Assembly (NCBI RefSeq): GCF_003584565.2
Contig: NZ_CP031010.1
Location: 1,798,001 to 1,862,000 of the forward strand
DNA from: Alteromonas sp. RKMC-009
GTDB taxonomy: Bacteria > Pseudomonadota > Gammaproteobacteria > Enterobacterales > Alteromonadaceae
Length of the DNA: 64,000 nucleotides
Reading direction: 5' to 3'
The notes under the pieces are model-generated. The model saw only the letters and a list, made by a program, of their open reading frames with translations. It was not told the DNA's origin and ran no database searches. This document shows, one piece after another, positions 9,882 to 19,200 of the stretch (position 1 is the stretch's first letter; each line of letters opens with the position of its first letter). The position numbers were made by a program, and so were the translations under genes.

Positions 9882-11237
9882 ATGAAAAAAATCAGGATGT
9901 TATTAGGTCTTGTCATACTAAGCGCTAGTGGTATGGCAAAGGCGGCATTGGAAATAGTGATCACTGAAGGGGTAGACAGTGCGCGCCCGATAGGTGTTGT
10001 CCCGTTTAAATGGGAAGGGGCCGGCCAGATGCCGGAGAACATCTCCGAAGTGGTGATGGCAGATTTAATGCGCAGTGGCAAGTTTAACCCGATTGCCGTT
10101 GCTAAAATGCCACAGCAGCCGGCAACCGATAAGCAGGTTAATTACAGTGCCTGGGCGGCTACCGGTGTGGACACCATTGTCGTGGGCAGCGTGGCACCGG
10201 AAGGGGCTGACAGATACAGAGTATCATTTGAGCTGATTGATGTGTTGCGTGGCCAGGTTACCGGCGGCAAAAGTCAGGGTATGAGCAATGGCAAGCTGGT
10301 TGACAGTGCCGATCATGTGATTGATGCCCGCCAGTCGGTAATCGGCTCTGCGGATTTTCGTCAGTACGCTCACCGCATCAGTGATGTGGTTTACGAAAAA
10401 TTGACAGGTGAACGCGGTGCGTTCCTCACCCGTTTAGCGTATGTTGTGGTGCGTGACAGAAATAAAGAAAAGCTGCCGTACCAGCTGGTTATTTCAGATT
10501 ATGATGGTGAAAATGAGACGAGATTATTGTCTTCACCTGAGCCGTTAATGTCACCATCATGGTCGCCTGACGGTGAGAAACTGGCTTATGTCAGTTTCGA
10601 GAACAAACGTCCGCAGATTTTTATCCAGGATATTTACACCATGGCGCGCACAAAGATGACGGATTTTCCCGGCATCAACAGCAGCCCGGTTTTCTCGCCG
10701 GATGGTAAAAGTCTGGCAATGGTGTTGTCAAAAGATGGCAACCCGGAAATCTATGTGATGGATATTGCGACGAAAAATTTACAGCGCATTACGCGAAATC
10801 GTGCCATTGATACGGAGCCGGCCTGGACACCGGATGGCAAGAGCTTAACATTTAGCTCGGAACGGGGTGGTAAACCTCAGATTTATAGCGTAAATTTATC
10901 TTCTCGTAAGGTTAGACGCCTTACATTTGAAGGCGAACAGAATCTTGGCGGTACCATTACACCTGACGGTAAACAAATGGTATTGGTAAATCGCACACGG
11001 GGTGATTACCGTATCGCTAAACTTGGATTGGAAAATGGCGGAATACAAGTACTGACGAAGACCTTTCTGGACGAGTCTCCGAGTATTGCGCCGAATGGAA
11101 GCATGATTATTTACAGTACCCTTCACAATGGCACACAGGTTTTATCTCTGGTGTCTTTAGACGGGCGCTTTAAAGCCAGGTTACCAGCCACAAATGGACA
11201 AGTGAAGTCGCCGAGTTGGTCACCATTTTTGTTTTAA
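9882..11237 (+). CDS. tolB: Tol-Pal periplasmic beta-propeller protein TolB
   Basis: 451 residues from ATG 9882 ([10 protein letters not shown]), preferred over an in-frame GTG at 9876 that overlaps the tolA stop. The signal peptide ends MAKA before [11 protein letters not shown]. An N-terminal domain is followed by six PD40-type blades, with repeats such as [34 protein letters not shown] and [16 protein letters not shown]. TolB binds Pal and TolA in the periplasm. Confidence 0.95.
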   Translation: MKKIRMLLGLVILSASGMAKAALEIVITEGVDSARPIGVVPFKWEGAGQMPENISEVVMADLMRSGKFNPIAVAKMPQQPATDKQVNYSAWAATGVDTIVVGSVAPEGADRYRVSFELIDVLRGQVTGGKSQGMSNGKLVDSADHVIDARQSVIGSADFRQYAHRISDVVYEKLTGERGAFLTRLAYVVVRDRNKEKLPYQLVISDYDGENETRLLSSPEPLMSPSWSPDGEKLAYVSFENKRPQIFIQDIYTMARTKMTDFPGINSSPVFSPDGKSLAMVLSKDGNPEIYVMDIATKNLQRITRNRAIDTEPAWTPDGKSLTFSSERGGKPQIYSVNLSSRKVRRLTFEGEQNLGGTITPDGKQMVLVNRTRGDYRIAKLGLENGGIQVLTKTFLDESPSIAPNGSMIIYSTLHNGTQVLSLVSLDGRFKARLPATNGQVKSPSWSPFLF

Positions 11238-11279
11238 AACAGATATACACAAATAAATATAAGGATTAAGAGGATGCAA

Positions 11280-11840
11280 ATGAATAAAGTGATGAAAAGC
11301 TTCATTATTGCCTTGCCAGTGGTGACTATGATGGCTTGTTCTTCCGGCCCGTCTGAAGAAGAACTGGCCGCTGAACGTAACCGTGTTGCCCAGGAGCAGG
11401 CAGAAGCGGAACGTCAGGCTCGTGAAGCTGAACAAGCGCGTGTACAGGCAGAAGCTGCTACCCGCATGCAACGTCAGCAGGAAATGGTTGAAGAGCAGAA
11501 AGCGGCGCTGAAAAAAGAGCAAACCGTTTACTTTGATTTCGACCGTGCAACGATTAAAGCAGAATTCCAGGCTTTACTGGATAAACACGCTGAGTTCCTG
11601 GTAAACAACCCGAATCAAAACGTGGTTATCGAAGGCCACACTGACCAGCGCGGTACACCAGAGTACAACATTGCTCTGGGTGAACGTCGTGCACAAGCTG
11701 TTGAAACTTACCTGATGAACGCAGGTGTAAGCAGCAGCCAAATCTCTACTGTTTCTTACGGTGAAGAGAAGCCAGCAGTTATGGGGTCAACTGAATACGC
11801 GATGGCACAAAACCGTCGTGGTATCGTAGTTTACCAATAA
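11280..11840 (+). CDS. pal: Peptidoglycan-associated lipoprotein Pal
   Basis: 186 residues from ATG 11280, which has AAGAGG at 6 bases; the upstream ATG at 11274 sits directly on that site. The signal peptide ends in lipobox MMAC, so Cys is the lipidated first residue. A charged linker rich in Gln, Glu and Ala (about 25-75) is followed by the OmpA-like peptidoglycan-binding domain with VYFDFDRATIK, VIEGHTDQRGTPEYN and LGERRAQAV. It anchors the outer membrane to the wall and is the partner of TolB. Confidence 0.95.
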   Translation: MNKVMKSFIIALPVVTMMACSSGPSEEELAAERNRVAQEQAEAERQAREAEQARVQAEAATRMQRQQEMVEEQKAALKKEQTVYFDFDRATIKAEFQALLDKHAEFLVNNPNQNVVIEGHTDQRGTPEYNIALGERRAQAVETYLMNAGVSSSQISTVSYGEEKPAVMGSTEYAMAQNRRGIVVYQ

Positions 11841-11850
11841 GGGTTAAGCT

Positions 11851-12678
11851 TTGGTTAAACCAATGATTCAGGGCGTCACCATGTGTGCCGCCCTTTGTAT
11901 TTCAGCCGCAGCGCAAGCTCAGGCACCTGTTTATGATGTCGGTAACAGCAGCTCGCAGCAAACGGCTAATTCAGGCAATTCCTCCAGCACGTTAGAGCAA
12001 CGCATCACTGTACTGGAACGAATGGTAGACAGCCGCACGCAAATGCAGCACCGTTTGCAGCAACAACTCGACACCATGCAGGGTGAAATTGACGAGTTGC
12101 GCGGGGCTGTTGAAGTGCACACCAATCAACTTGAGAAAGTGCTTGAGCGCCAACGCGAGTTGTATCTGGAAATTGACAAGCGTGTTGAAGCGTTAAAGCA
12201 GGCTGGTGTGGGCAGTGCATCCGGTTCAGCTTCTGATTATTCATCACCTGCGCCGTCTCAGCCAGCACCGTCGAAACCTCAGTCACCGGCACCGGCCAGC
12301 GCAGAGAGTGAGAGTGATGCCTATGACGCTGCGGTCAATCTGATCCTGAAGTCCAGAGAATACGACAAAGCCATTCCGGCTTTTCAGTCTTTCCTGTCAT
12401 CTTATCCAAACAGTGAATACGCGCCTAACGCGCATTATTGGTTAGGGCAGTTGTTGTTTAATCAGCAAAAGTGGTCTGATGCATCTGAACAGTTCAATAT
12501 TGTTATTGATCGCTTCTCAGACTCTCCCAAACGACCTGACGCATTACTTAAGCTTGGAGTGATAGCAGAAAGACAGGGCAACAAAGGACAGGCCAGAAGC
12601 CTGTTTCAGCAAGTGGTCAATGAATATCCTGATTCATCCGCCACCAAACTTGCCCAGTCCCGTTTATCCGGATTATAA
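11851..12678 (+). CDS. cpoB: Cell division coordinator CpoB (YbgF)
   Basis: 275 residues from a TTG at 11851 (10 bases after the pal stop, GGG 7 bases upstream). The TTG start gives the signal peptide a Lys in its first residues; an ATG at 11863 would remove it. The peptide ends AAAQAQA. Then come the trimerising coiled coil (about 45-115), a Pro/Ser linker (about 125-155) and TPR repeats (DAAVNLILKSREYDKAIPAF, APNAHYWLGQLLF). CpoB links Tol with PBP1B during division. Last gene of the tol operon. Confidence 0.92.
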   Translation: MVKPMIQGVTMCAALCISAAAQAQAPVYDVGNSSSQQTANSGNSSSTLEQRITVLERMVDSRTQMQHRLQQQLDTMQGEIDELRGAVEVHTNQLEKVLERQRELYLEIDKRVEALKQAGVGSASGSASDYSSPAPSQPAPSKPQSPAPASAESESDAYDAAVNLILKSREYDKAIPAFQSFLSSYPNSEYAPNAHYWLGQLLFNQQKWSDASEQFNIVIDRFSDSPKRPDALLKLGVIAERQGNKGQARSLFQQVVNEYPDSSATKLAQSRLSGL

Positions 12679-12685
12679 GCTGATT

Positions 12686-12712
12686 AAAAAAACCTCCTCC
12701 GGGAGGTTTTTT
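12686..12712 (+). terminator. Intrinsic terminator of the tol-pal operon
   Basis: AACCTCC / GGAGGTT stem around TCCG, flanked by an A tract on the left and six T on the right; 12 bases after the cpoB stop. Confidence 0.85.
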
Positions 12713-13115
12713 ATTGCCTGCAAAATTCTGCGTAAAATACGCCTGCCTGTTTTTTATACGGAAAAACAAAAGTTAGCGGTGGTGAACTTAAATTCCTCAC
12801 TGCAAATTTGTCTGCGAAGTGTGATGTTGAGAACGTAAAATAACCATCTGTTGCCGGCGTCTCAAAAATAATTAAAATTATTTTGAGAAAGTTGGTGAAT
12901 AATCCGGCAGTTGCACAAAATTTTTTTAAAAGATGAGAAAAAATTCAGGCAAATCCCACTGCAATTTTGCGTCTGGATGCTACATTTTTATCTGTCCGGC
13001 AGGGTTAAATTCAAAATAACTCTCCGAAAAGCGGGGGAATACTGTACGATTTGATTTCATTTTGACCGTTTGAACAAGAAAAACGAGAAAAGTGAAAATA
13101 AATCCGGATTTAAGG
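12713..13115. other. Gene-free AT-rich stretch before the tRNA-Lys promoter
   Basis: No convincing open frame. It holds an AT-rich imperfect inverted repeat: TCTCAAAA at 12860-12867 and TTTTGAGA at 12881-12888, with AATAATT / AATTA inside, making about 13 paired bases with one bulge. No clear promoter upstream of it was found. Confidence 0.4.
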
Positions 13116-13143
13116 TTGCACTGCCTCAGAATCTGAGTATTAT
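13116..13143 (+). promoter_or_regulatory. Probable promoter of the tRNA-Lys pair
   Basis: TTGCAC (13116-13121), 16-base spacer, TATTAT (13138-13143), then a GC-rich discriminator (GCCGCCG) as is typical of stringently controlled stable-RNA promoters. The first tRNA begins 42 bases after the -10. Confidence 0.65.
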
Positions 13144-13184
13144 ATGCCGCCGTTGCCACAGAGTGGTGACGCAGAAAGGCGAAA

Positions 13185-13260
13185 GGGTCGTTAGCTCAGT
13201 TGGTAGAGCAGTTGACTTTTAATCAATTGGTCGCTGGTTCGAATCCAGCACGACCCACCA
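13185..13260 (+). tRNA. tRNA-Lys (TTT)
   Basis: 76 bases with encoded CCA. The acceptor arms GGGTCGT / ACGACCC pair, the D arm is TAGCTCAGTTGGTAGAGCA, the anticodon loop CTTTTAA carries TTT, and the T arm is CTGGTTCGAATCCAG. Identical to the second copy 45 bases downstream. Confidence 0.97.
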
Positions 13261-13305
13261 CTTTCTCCTCAGTGAGAATATCGCTTTTCACCGCAACCAT
13301 AAGAT

Positions 13306-13381
13306 GGGTCGTTAGCTCAGTTGGTAGAGCAGTTGACTTTTAATCAATTGGTCGCTGGTTCGAATCCAGCACGACCCACCA
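13306..13381 (+). tRNA. tRNA-Lys (TTT), second copy
   Basis: Identical over 76 bases to the copy at 13185, including CCA. The two are separated by 45 bases and probably lie on one precursor. Enterobacteria also carry lysine tRNAs between cpoB and nadA, so the location is conserved. Confidence 0.97.
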
Positions 13382-13568
13382 TCTTATCTTTGCTCCGGTT
13401 ATCCGGAACCTCTTAAAATTCTTAAATACTTCCTGTTAGATATTATCCCGATTCGTTATCAGCTTTATCAACCGCAAAAGCATTGCACTGTTATAAGTCA
13501 TAGCGCTTTAATCCGGGCAAACACTTTTATTCATAGCGTATCCCTATGTAATTTTTATGACAGTCGGG

Positions 13569-13574
13569 TATAAT
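13569..13574 (+). promoter_or_regulatory. Probable -10 element of nadA
   Basis: Perfect TATAAT inside GGGTATAATCC. No good -35 lies 16-18 bases upstream, though an extended -10 is possible. Transcription would begin near 13581, which supports the nadA start at 13611 over the upstream in-frame ATG at 13557. Confidence 0.4.
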
Positions 13575-13610
13575 CCGTCGCCCTATTGTCGATTATTCAG
13601 GCTATTTGTT

Positions 13611-14672
13611 ATGACTATTGCTTTCAGAGTCGATCAAGTTGATTATCCGTTCCCGGCCAAGCCTGCGCCGCTTACTGATGTGCGCAAGGCCGAACTGAAG
13701 GAACAGATCAAGCAACTGCTGCGTGATCGTAATGCTGTTCTGGTAGCTCACTATTACACTGACCCCGAGATTCAGGCGCTGGCCGAGGAAACCGGTGGTT
13801 GCGTTGCGGACTCTCTGGAGATGGCACGCTTTGGCCGTGATGCCACTGAGCAAACGTTAATCGTGGCCGGTGTCCGCTTCATGGGTGAAACAGCAAAGAT
13901 TCTCAGTCCTGAAAAAACCGTACTGATGCCAAACCTGGAAGCAACCTGTTCGCTGGACATCGGTTGCCCGGTGGAAGAATTCAGTGCTTTCTGCGACGCG
14001 CACCCTGATCACACCGTGGTTGTTTACGCCAATACGTCTGCTGCTGTAAAAGCAAGAGCCGACTGGGTGGTGACATCCAGTATTGCGCTGGAAATTGTTG
14101 AGCATCTGGACGAGCAGGGTAAACCTATTATCTGGGGCCCTGACCGCCACCTGGGTGCATACATTGCTAAGAAAACCGGTGCTGATATGTTGATGTGGCA
14201 GGGCGAATGTATCGTTCATGACGAGTTTTCAGCACAGAAACTGAGTGATATGAAAGCAGTGTATCCTGATGCAGCCATTCTTGTACATCCGGAATCACCT
14301 GCCAGTGTGGTTGATCTTGCGGATGCTGCCGGTTCGACAAGTCAGCTGATCCAGGCCGCTCAGGATATGCCTAACAACACGTTTATTGTGGCAACAGATA
14401 AAGGCATTTTCTATAAGATGCAACAACTGATGCCAGAGAAGACGTTTATTGAAGCTCCAACGGCCGGTAACGGCGCAACCTGTAAAAGTTGTGCTCACTG
14501 CCCGTGGATGGCAATGAACGGCTTACAGGCCATCTACAACAGCCTGACAGAGGGTGTGAATGATCACGAAATCCATGTGGATGAAGCTTTGCGCCATAAA
14601 GCTCTCATTCCGCTGGACAGAATGCTCAACTTTTCAGCACAACTTAAGCAGAAAAAGCTGGCAACTGCTTAA
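13611..14672 (+). CDS. nadA: Quinolinate synthase
   Basis: 353 residues from ATG 13611 ([18 protein letters not shown]); the frame extends to an ATG at 13557, but that would place a TATAAT promoter element inside the gene. E. coli NadA has 347. The cysteines that bind the [4Fe-4S] cluster are visible in [12 protein letters not shown] and [14 protein letters not shown], and [17 protein letters not shown] is the substrate-site motif. It condenses iminoaspartate with dihydroxyacetone phosphate in NAD synthesis. Confidence 0.95.
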   Translation: MTIAFRVDQVDYPFPAKPAPLTDVRKAELKEQIKQLLRDRNAVLVAHYYTDPEIQALAEETGGCVADSLEMARFGRDATEQTLIVAGVRFMGETAKILSPEKTVLMPNLEATCSLDIGCPVEEFSAFCDAHPDHTVVVYANTSAAVKARADWVVTSSIALEIVEHLDEQGKPIIWGPDRHLGAYIAKKTGADMLMWQGECIVHDEFSAQKLSDMKAVYPDAAILVHPESPASVVDLADAAGSTSQLIQAAQDMPNNTFIVATDKGIFYKMQQLMPEKTFIEAPTAGNGATCKSCAHCPWMAMNGLQAIYNSLTEGVNDHEIHVDEALRHKALIPLDRMLNFSAQLKQKKLATA

Positions 14673-14708
14673 TAAAAGCGCAGTTGAGGTTTTTTTCCCG
14701 GTGAGTAC

Positions 14709-14737
14709 TTGATTCAGCGGGAGACTTTCCCTACTAT
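14709..14737 (+). promoter_or_regulatory. Probable promoter of tRNA-Ser
   Basis: TTGATT (14709-14714), 17-base spacer, TACTAT (14732-14737), followed by a GC-rich discriminator (ACGCGCGC). The tRNA begins 34 bases later. Confidence 0.6.
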
Positions 14738-14771
14738 ACGCGCGCTTTGACGAATTTCGTCAGACAATTCC

Positions 14772-14862
14772 GGAGAGATGGCTGAGTGGCTGAAGGCGCA
14801 CGCCTGGAAAGTGTGTATACGTTAATAGCGTATCGAGGGTTCGAATCCCTCTCTCTCCGCCA
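14772..14862 (+). tRNA. tRNA-Ser (GGA)
   Basis: 91 bases with encoded CCA. Acceptor GGAGAGA pairs with TCTCTCC, the anticodon loop CTGGAAA carries GGA, and there is the long variable arm of class II tRNAs (GTGTATACGTTAATAGCGTAT region). T arm AGGGTTCGAATCCCT. Confidence 0.96.
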
Positions 14863-14874
14863 GATACCTACAGG

Positions 14875-14896
14875 CCCGCATTTACTGCGGGTTTTT
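14875..14896 (+). terminator. Intrinsic terminator after tRNA-Ser
   Basis: CCCGCA (14875-14880) and TGCGGG (14886-14891) around TTTAC, then five T. Nearly identical, over 26 bases with one mismatch, to the terminator at the far end of the cellulose operon (25770). Confidence 0.85.
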
Positions 14897-15198
14897 GCTT
14901 ACCGGCGTTTATTTTTCACAATCTTCCCGCCCGGCTTCTGCTGAATCCTTCCTCTCTTTTGTCATCATTCTTTATAAACATTTCAATATGTATCTAGTCA
15001 TTAAATATTAAGTAAAAGTAATGAGTTCAAGATACTGTAACAATCTTATTGAGTTCAAAAAATAAGCAGTTTATGATAATTGCTGTTACGTATTAAAAGT
15101 CACACACTTCTTTCTAAGTTTCGGGGTTTTAAAATTAAAAGTTAGTTTAAAAAACTTAAAAAGTTAATGGTTATAGCAGATAAGGGAGTATCTCAGTT
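14897..15198. other. AT-rich upstream region of the cellulose operon
   Basis: No gene. Notably AT-rich compared with its neighbours. It contains the direct repeat TGAGTTCAA at 15022-15030 and 15050-15058 (28 bases apart) and a GTAACA / TGTTAC pair around the second copy, which could be regulator sites. No sigma70 promoter stands out. A good ribosome site (AAGGGAG, 15182-15188) precedes the first gene. Confidence 0.45.
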
Positions 15199-15480
15199 AT
15201 GAATCGTTACAATGATGTCGCGATGCTTGAATCCAAGCTTTCGCAGGAAATAGGCTTCAGAACATTTGCAGAAGACCAGACTGTTTTTGCATCTAACTGG
15301 CCGTTGCTCAATCAATTGTTTCAACAGAGTTTTCTCAAGAGTCCAGGGGCTGAACCGGAACAAACGTTTCGTCATACTGGTTTTGAAACATTGGCTGATC
15401 TTCAAAACAATTCTGCTAATACCAACAGTACTTCATTCACCGGGAGCTCCGGGCATTCACAGAGGAAGATCTGTGTATGA
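15199..15480 (+). CDS. Small cellulose-operon protein, BcsR-like
   Basis: 93 residues, polar, no signal peptide or membrane segment. The stretch ASNWPLLNQLFQQ resembles RWPLLAEFAQQ of E. coli BcsR (62 residues), which with BcsQ belongs to the cytoplasmic part of the cellulose synthase complex. The C-terminal half is Ser/Asn/Thr-rich and unlike E. coli BcsR. The stop overlaps the bcsQ ATG (ATGA, 15477-15480), the arrangement expected for bcsR-bcsQ. The short motif and position support the call; overall similarity is low. Confidence 0.6.
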   Translation: MNRYNDVAMLESKLSQEIGFRTFAEDQTVFASNWPLLNQLFQQSFLKSPGAEPEQTFRHTGFETLADLQNNSANTNSTSFTGSSGHSQRKICV

Positions 15481-16262
15481 ACCTCGTCTATCTGACATCT
15501 CCTAAAGGTGGTACCGGACGTACGACACTTACGGCAAATCTGGCTTTTGCTCTGCAGCGGCTGGGTCATCAGGTTGTGGTATTGGATCTTGATGTACAGA
15601 ACACCCTTCGCTTCCATTTTGGCGTAGCAGTGGGAGAGTCCCGCGGGGTGGTTGCACAATCACAGCATAACAGTGACTGGCGTGAATATATTATTGAAAC
15701 GCCGGGTGGAGTGGGTCTTCTGCCTTACGGGCAGGTAACCCGTGAACAACGCGAAGCCTTTAATGCATTATTGCGTCGTGAGACTGGTTTTCTGGATCAA
15801 CGTCTCGGTTCCCTTTTACAACAACCAGGCTGTATTACGCTTGTAGACCTTCCTTCCGGGCCCGGTTCAGGCCTTGACGCTGTCAAGCGAATGGGGGGCC
15901 TTGGAATAGTGGTCCTCACTGCTGACAGCACGTCAGCTGCAACTTTGCCTTTGGTTGAGCAGGAGAGTTACCTGGGTAAAAAGCTGGCTGGCGAGGCGCT
16001 CTATATTATCAATCAGACTCACATCCGGAGCCGGCTCAATCGCGATTCTACAGAATTTTTTGAGCAAAAGCTGGGCGCCGCGCTACTTGGCAGGGTGCAC
16101 CGTGATGAAGCGGTACCCGAAGCTGCCGCATCTATGAAATCTATTTTTGAATACGCGCCAAGTTCGGCTGTCATTCAGGATCTCGAAGACATAGCCAGGG
16201 GAATAAGCAGAAGTCTGCCAGAGGCATTCAGCCATGACTCCATGAAATTTTCGTTGAGATAA
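15477..16262 (+). CDS. bcsQ: Cellulose biosynthesis ATPase BcsQ (MinD/ParA family)
   Basis: 261 residues. The ParA/MinD fold starts MNLVYLTSPKGGTGRTTLTANLAFAL. The P-loop KGGTGRTT keeps the signature first Lys but has Arg where most family members have the second Lys; E. coli BcsQ also departs from consensus here. VVVLDLDVQNTL and ITLVDLPSGPGSG match switch and Walker B regions. BcsQ is needed for assembly or polar placement of the cellulose synthase complex at the inner membrane in E. coli. It overlaps the small gene before it and ends 5 bases before bcsA-bcsB. Confidence 0.88.
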   Translation: MNLVYLTSPKGGTGRTTLTANLAFALQRLGHQVVVLDLDVQNTLRFHFGVAVGESRGVVAQSQHNSDWREYIIETPGGVGLLPYGQVTREQREAFNALLRRETGFLDQRLGSLLQQPGCITLVDLPSGPGSGLDAVKRMGGLGIVVLTADSTSAATLPLVEQESYLGKKLAGEALYIINQTHIRSRLNRDSTEFFEQKLGAALLGRVHRDEAVPEAAASMKSIFEYAPSSAVIQDLEDIARGISRSLPEAFSHDSMKFSLR

Positions 16263-16267
16263 CCGCC

Positions 16268-19200
16268 ATGGAACAATTAAACAAACCTTCCCGGGTGGCT
16301 AAACTCTTTCTTTTTTTCATCCTTGTTGCTGTGTTCTGCGTGCTCATGCTGATCGTATCAACGCCGCTTGACCTTGAAAATCAAACCCTTTTTGCACTTT
16401 TCAGTGTGATTCTCTGTTTGATTATCGGCCGTATAGAAACCTCCTGGGCGAGGCTGGTGTTGATGATGGTAAGCGTCATTATATCAACCCGGTATTTATT
16501 TTGGCGTGCAACAGACACACTGGTTTACAACACACCTTTTGAAACATTTCTGGGCATAGGTCTTCTGCTTGCAGAAGTTTATGCACTGCTAATTTTAGTA
16601 TTGGGATTTTTTCAGACTGTTTGGCCGCTGGAAAGAAAAGTTGTTCCTTTACCTGAAGATACAAGTTTATGGCCAACTGTTGATGTGTATGTCCCTACGT
16701 ATAACGAAAGTTTATCTATTGTTCAGGATACGGTACTGGCAGCGCTTAATATTGACTACCCGAAAGAGAAATTGCGGGTTTATCTTCTGGACGACGGACG
16801 CAGGCCCGAATTTGGTGCGTTTGCCTCTGCCGCCGGAGTGGGATACATAACGCGTGAAGACAATAAACACGCCAAAGCAGGGAACCTGAATAATGCTTTG
16901 AAACTCACAAGCGGAGAGCTGATCTGTATCTTCGATTGCGATCATGTGGCGACCCGCATGTTTCTTCAGGCAACGGTTGGCGCATTTATCAAAGAACCCA
17001 AACTGGCACTGTTACAAACCCCGCATCACTTTTATTCGCCGGACCCGTTTGAAAGAAATCTCAGGACTGGACTCGATATGCCGGGGGAAGGTGAGCTCTT
17101 TTACGGGCCGGTACAAAAGGGAAATGACTTTTGGAATGCTGCGTTTTTTTGCGGGTCCTGTGCGGTTATACGGCGTAAAGCGCTCGGGGATACCAATGGC
17201 TTCGCAGTGGAAACCGTTACCGAAGATGCTCATACTGCACTAAAGTTACAGCGAATGGGCTGGGATACCGCTTTCCTTGCGATACCTCTGGCAGCCGGAC
17301 TCGCCACTGAACGTCTTTCCCTGCACATTGGACAGCGTGCAAGGTGGGCACGGGGAATGTGCCAAATTTTCCGGGTTGATAATCCTTTGTTTGGCAAGGG
17401 ATTAAAAATAGGTCAGCGTTTGTGTTATCTCAACGCCATGATGCATTTTCAGTTCCCGTTGCCCAGATTTGTTTTTGTCACTGCGCCGCTGGCTTATCTG
17501 TTGTTTGGTGCAAACATTATAGCCGCTGCTCCCGATCTGTTACTTGCCTATGCATTACCTCACCTGTTTCACGCCATTTATACCAACTCTGTTTTACAGG
17601 GCCGTTACCGATACAGTTTCTGGGGAGAGGTTTATGAAACTGTACTTGCTTTTGCTCTGATAAGGCCGACGCTGGCCTCCTTGTGGAATCCGTCTAAAGG
17701 CAAATTTAATGTCACTGACAAAGGCGGAACATTGGATGAAGCCTACTTTGATTCAGAAGCTGTCAGGCCGCACCTGATCACACTTGCATTGTTACTCGCC
17801 GGGATAATCTGGGGGGCAGTGAGAATGGTTTTCAGTGAAGACTTTGCCGTAAACCCCTTTGTACTTGGCCTCAATCTTGTGTGGGCGTTGTTAAACGTCA
17901 CGATTTTACTGGCGGCAGTCGCGGTAGCGATGGAGGCAAAGCAAGTTCGCAACGCTGTAAGAGTAGGTATCAGTCTGCCGGCCGTTCTTCATTTGTCTAA
18001 TGGTCACACTGCCCGTGCTGAGACCTGCGACTTTTCGATGGGAGGTATGCGCCTTAGCAATCCTTATGGTGATGCCTTCGCTGAAGAAACTGTAGAGGAC
18101 GTTGAAATAAGTTTTGACGGCAAGGCAATGCTTTTTCCTGTTTCTCCGATAACAGCAGATCCTCACTTTTTGCGATTCCGCTTTCAGGATTTGCCTCTGA
18201 GACAGCGCCGGAAACTGGTGAATGTAGTTATGGGGCGTGCAGATGCCTGGGTACCGGATAAGCTAAATGCTGCTGATCATCCTTTTCGTTCGTTTAGCGG
18301 TGTGTTGAGGGCGGTGACAGGTCTTTTCTCATCCGGTAACAGGGATAATGCATGGTTAAGGTGGCAACGAAATCTCTTTGGAAACTGGAAGTTTTTGTTG
18401 GTTCTTACAACTGTGATTGCTCTTGGTTGGGCCATCGTCGCTAACAGAGCGTGGGCCGGTGAGGCTGATTTCTCGCGACAAATTAGTCTGCAGGATGCCG
18501 GTTTCGACAAGCCCATCACAATCAATGGCAACGGAAATAGTTTTGGCGTGCATTTTTCGATAAGAAAAGATGAAGTTGTTACCGGTGCCACTTTTAAGCT
18601 CTCATTCAGTTACCCTGATTCTACGTTTCCACGTGGCGCATTGCTGGAGGTTTCACTAAATGGCCAGCATCTTGAAGATATTGAGCTGGATGCGTTCAGG
18701 GGAGATGGCTTTTCCACTGATATTAAAATCAGACCTGAGTTTATTGTCAGTCAGAATGATCTCAATTTCCGCATAAGAAGCCAGCAAGCAATCACTTGCA
18801 GTGCAGGCCAACTGATGACTGAACGTCAAAACAAGGTGTTAATAGACCAGAACTCTGTTTTGAATTTAAAACTGCTACGTCTGCCAAGACCTGACAGTCT
18901 GGAGAATTTTCCGGCGCCTTTTTTTGATGAAGGAATTATGCGCCATGTTTCAATTCCGGTAGTAATTCCTGAAAATGCTGATGGAGATGTTTATGAAAGT
19001 GGTGCAATAGTCGCATCTTATTTTGGCAGCCTCGTCAGCTTCCGTTCTGTGTCTTTCCCTGTTCATCATGGCCGGATACCGGCAGAGAATTCCATTGCAT
19101 TTGTTATTGGTAATCAGATCGCAGGGATTACCTTGTCACCCCTTGAAGGGCCTGAAATACGGTTGATTGCTAATCCGGTTTCACCGCTGAATAAACTTTT

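Noticed and set aside
13185..13381. Tandem identical 76-base segments considered as a mobile duplication
   Set aside because: They are simply two tRNA-Lys genes at a location that is conserved in gammaproteobacteria.
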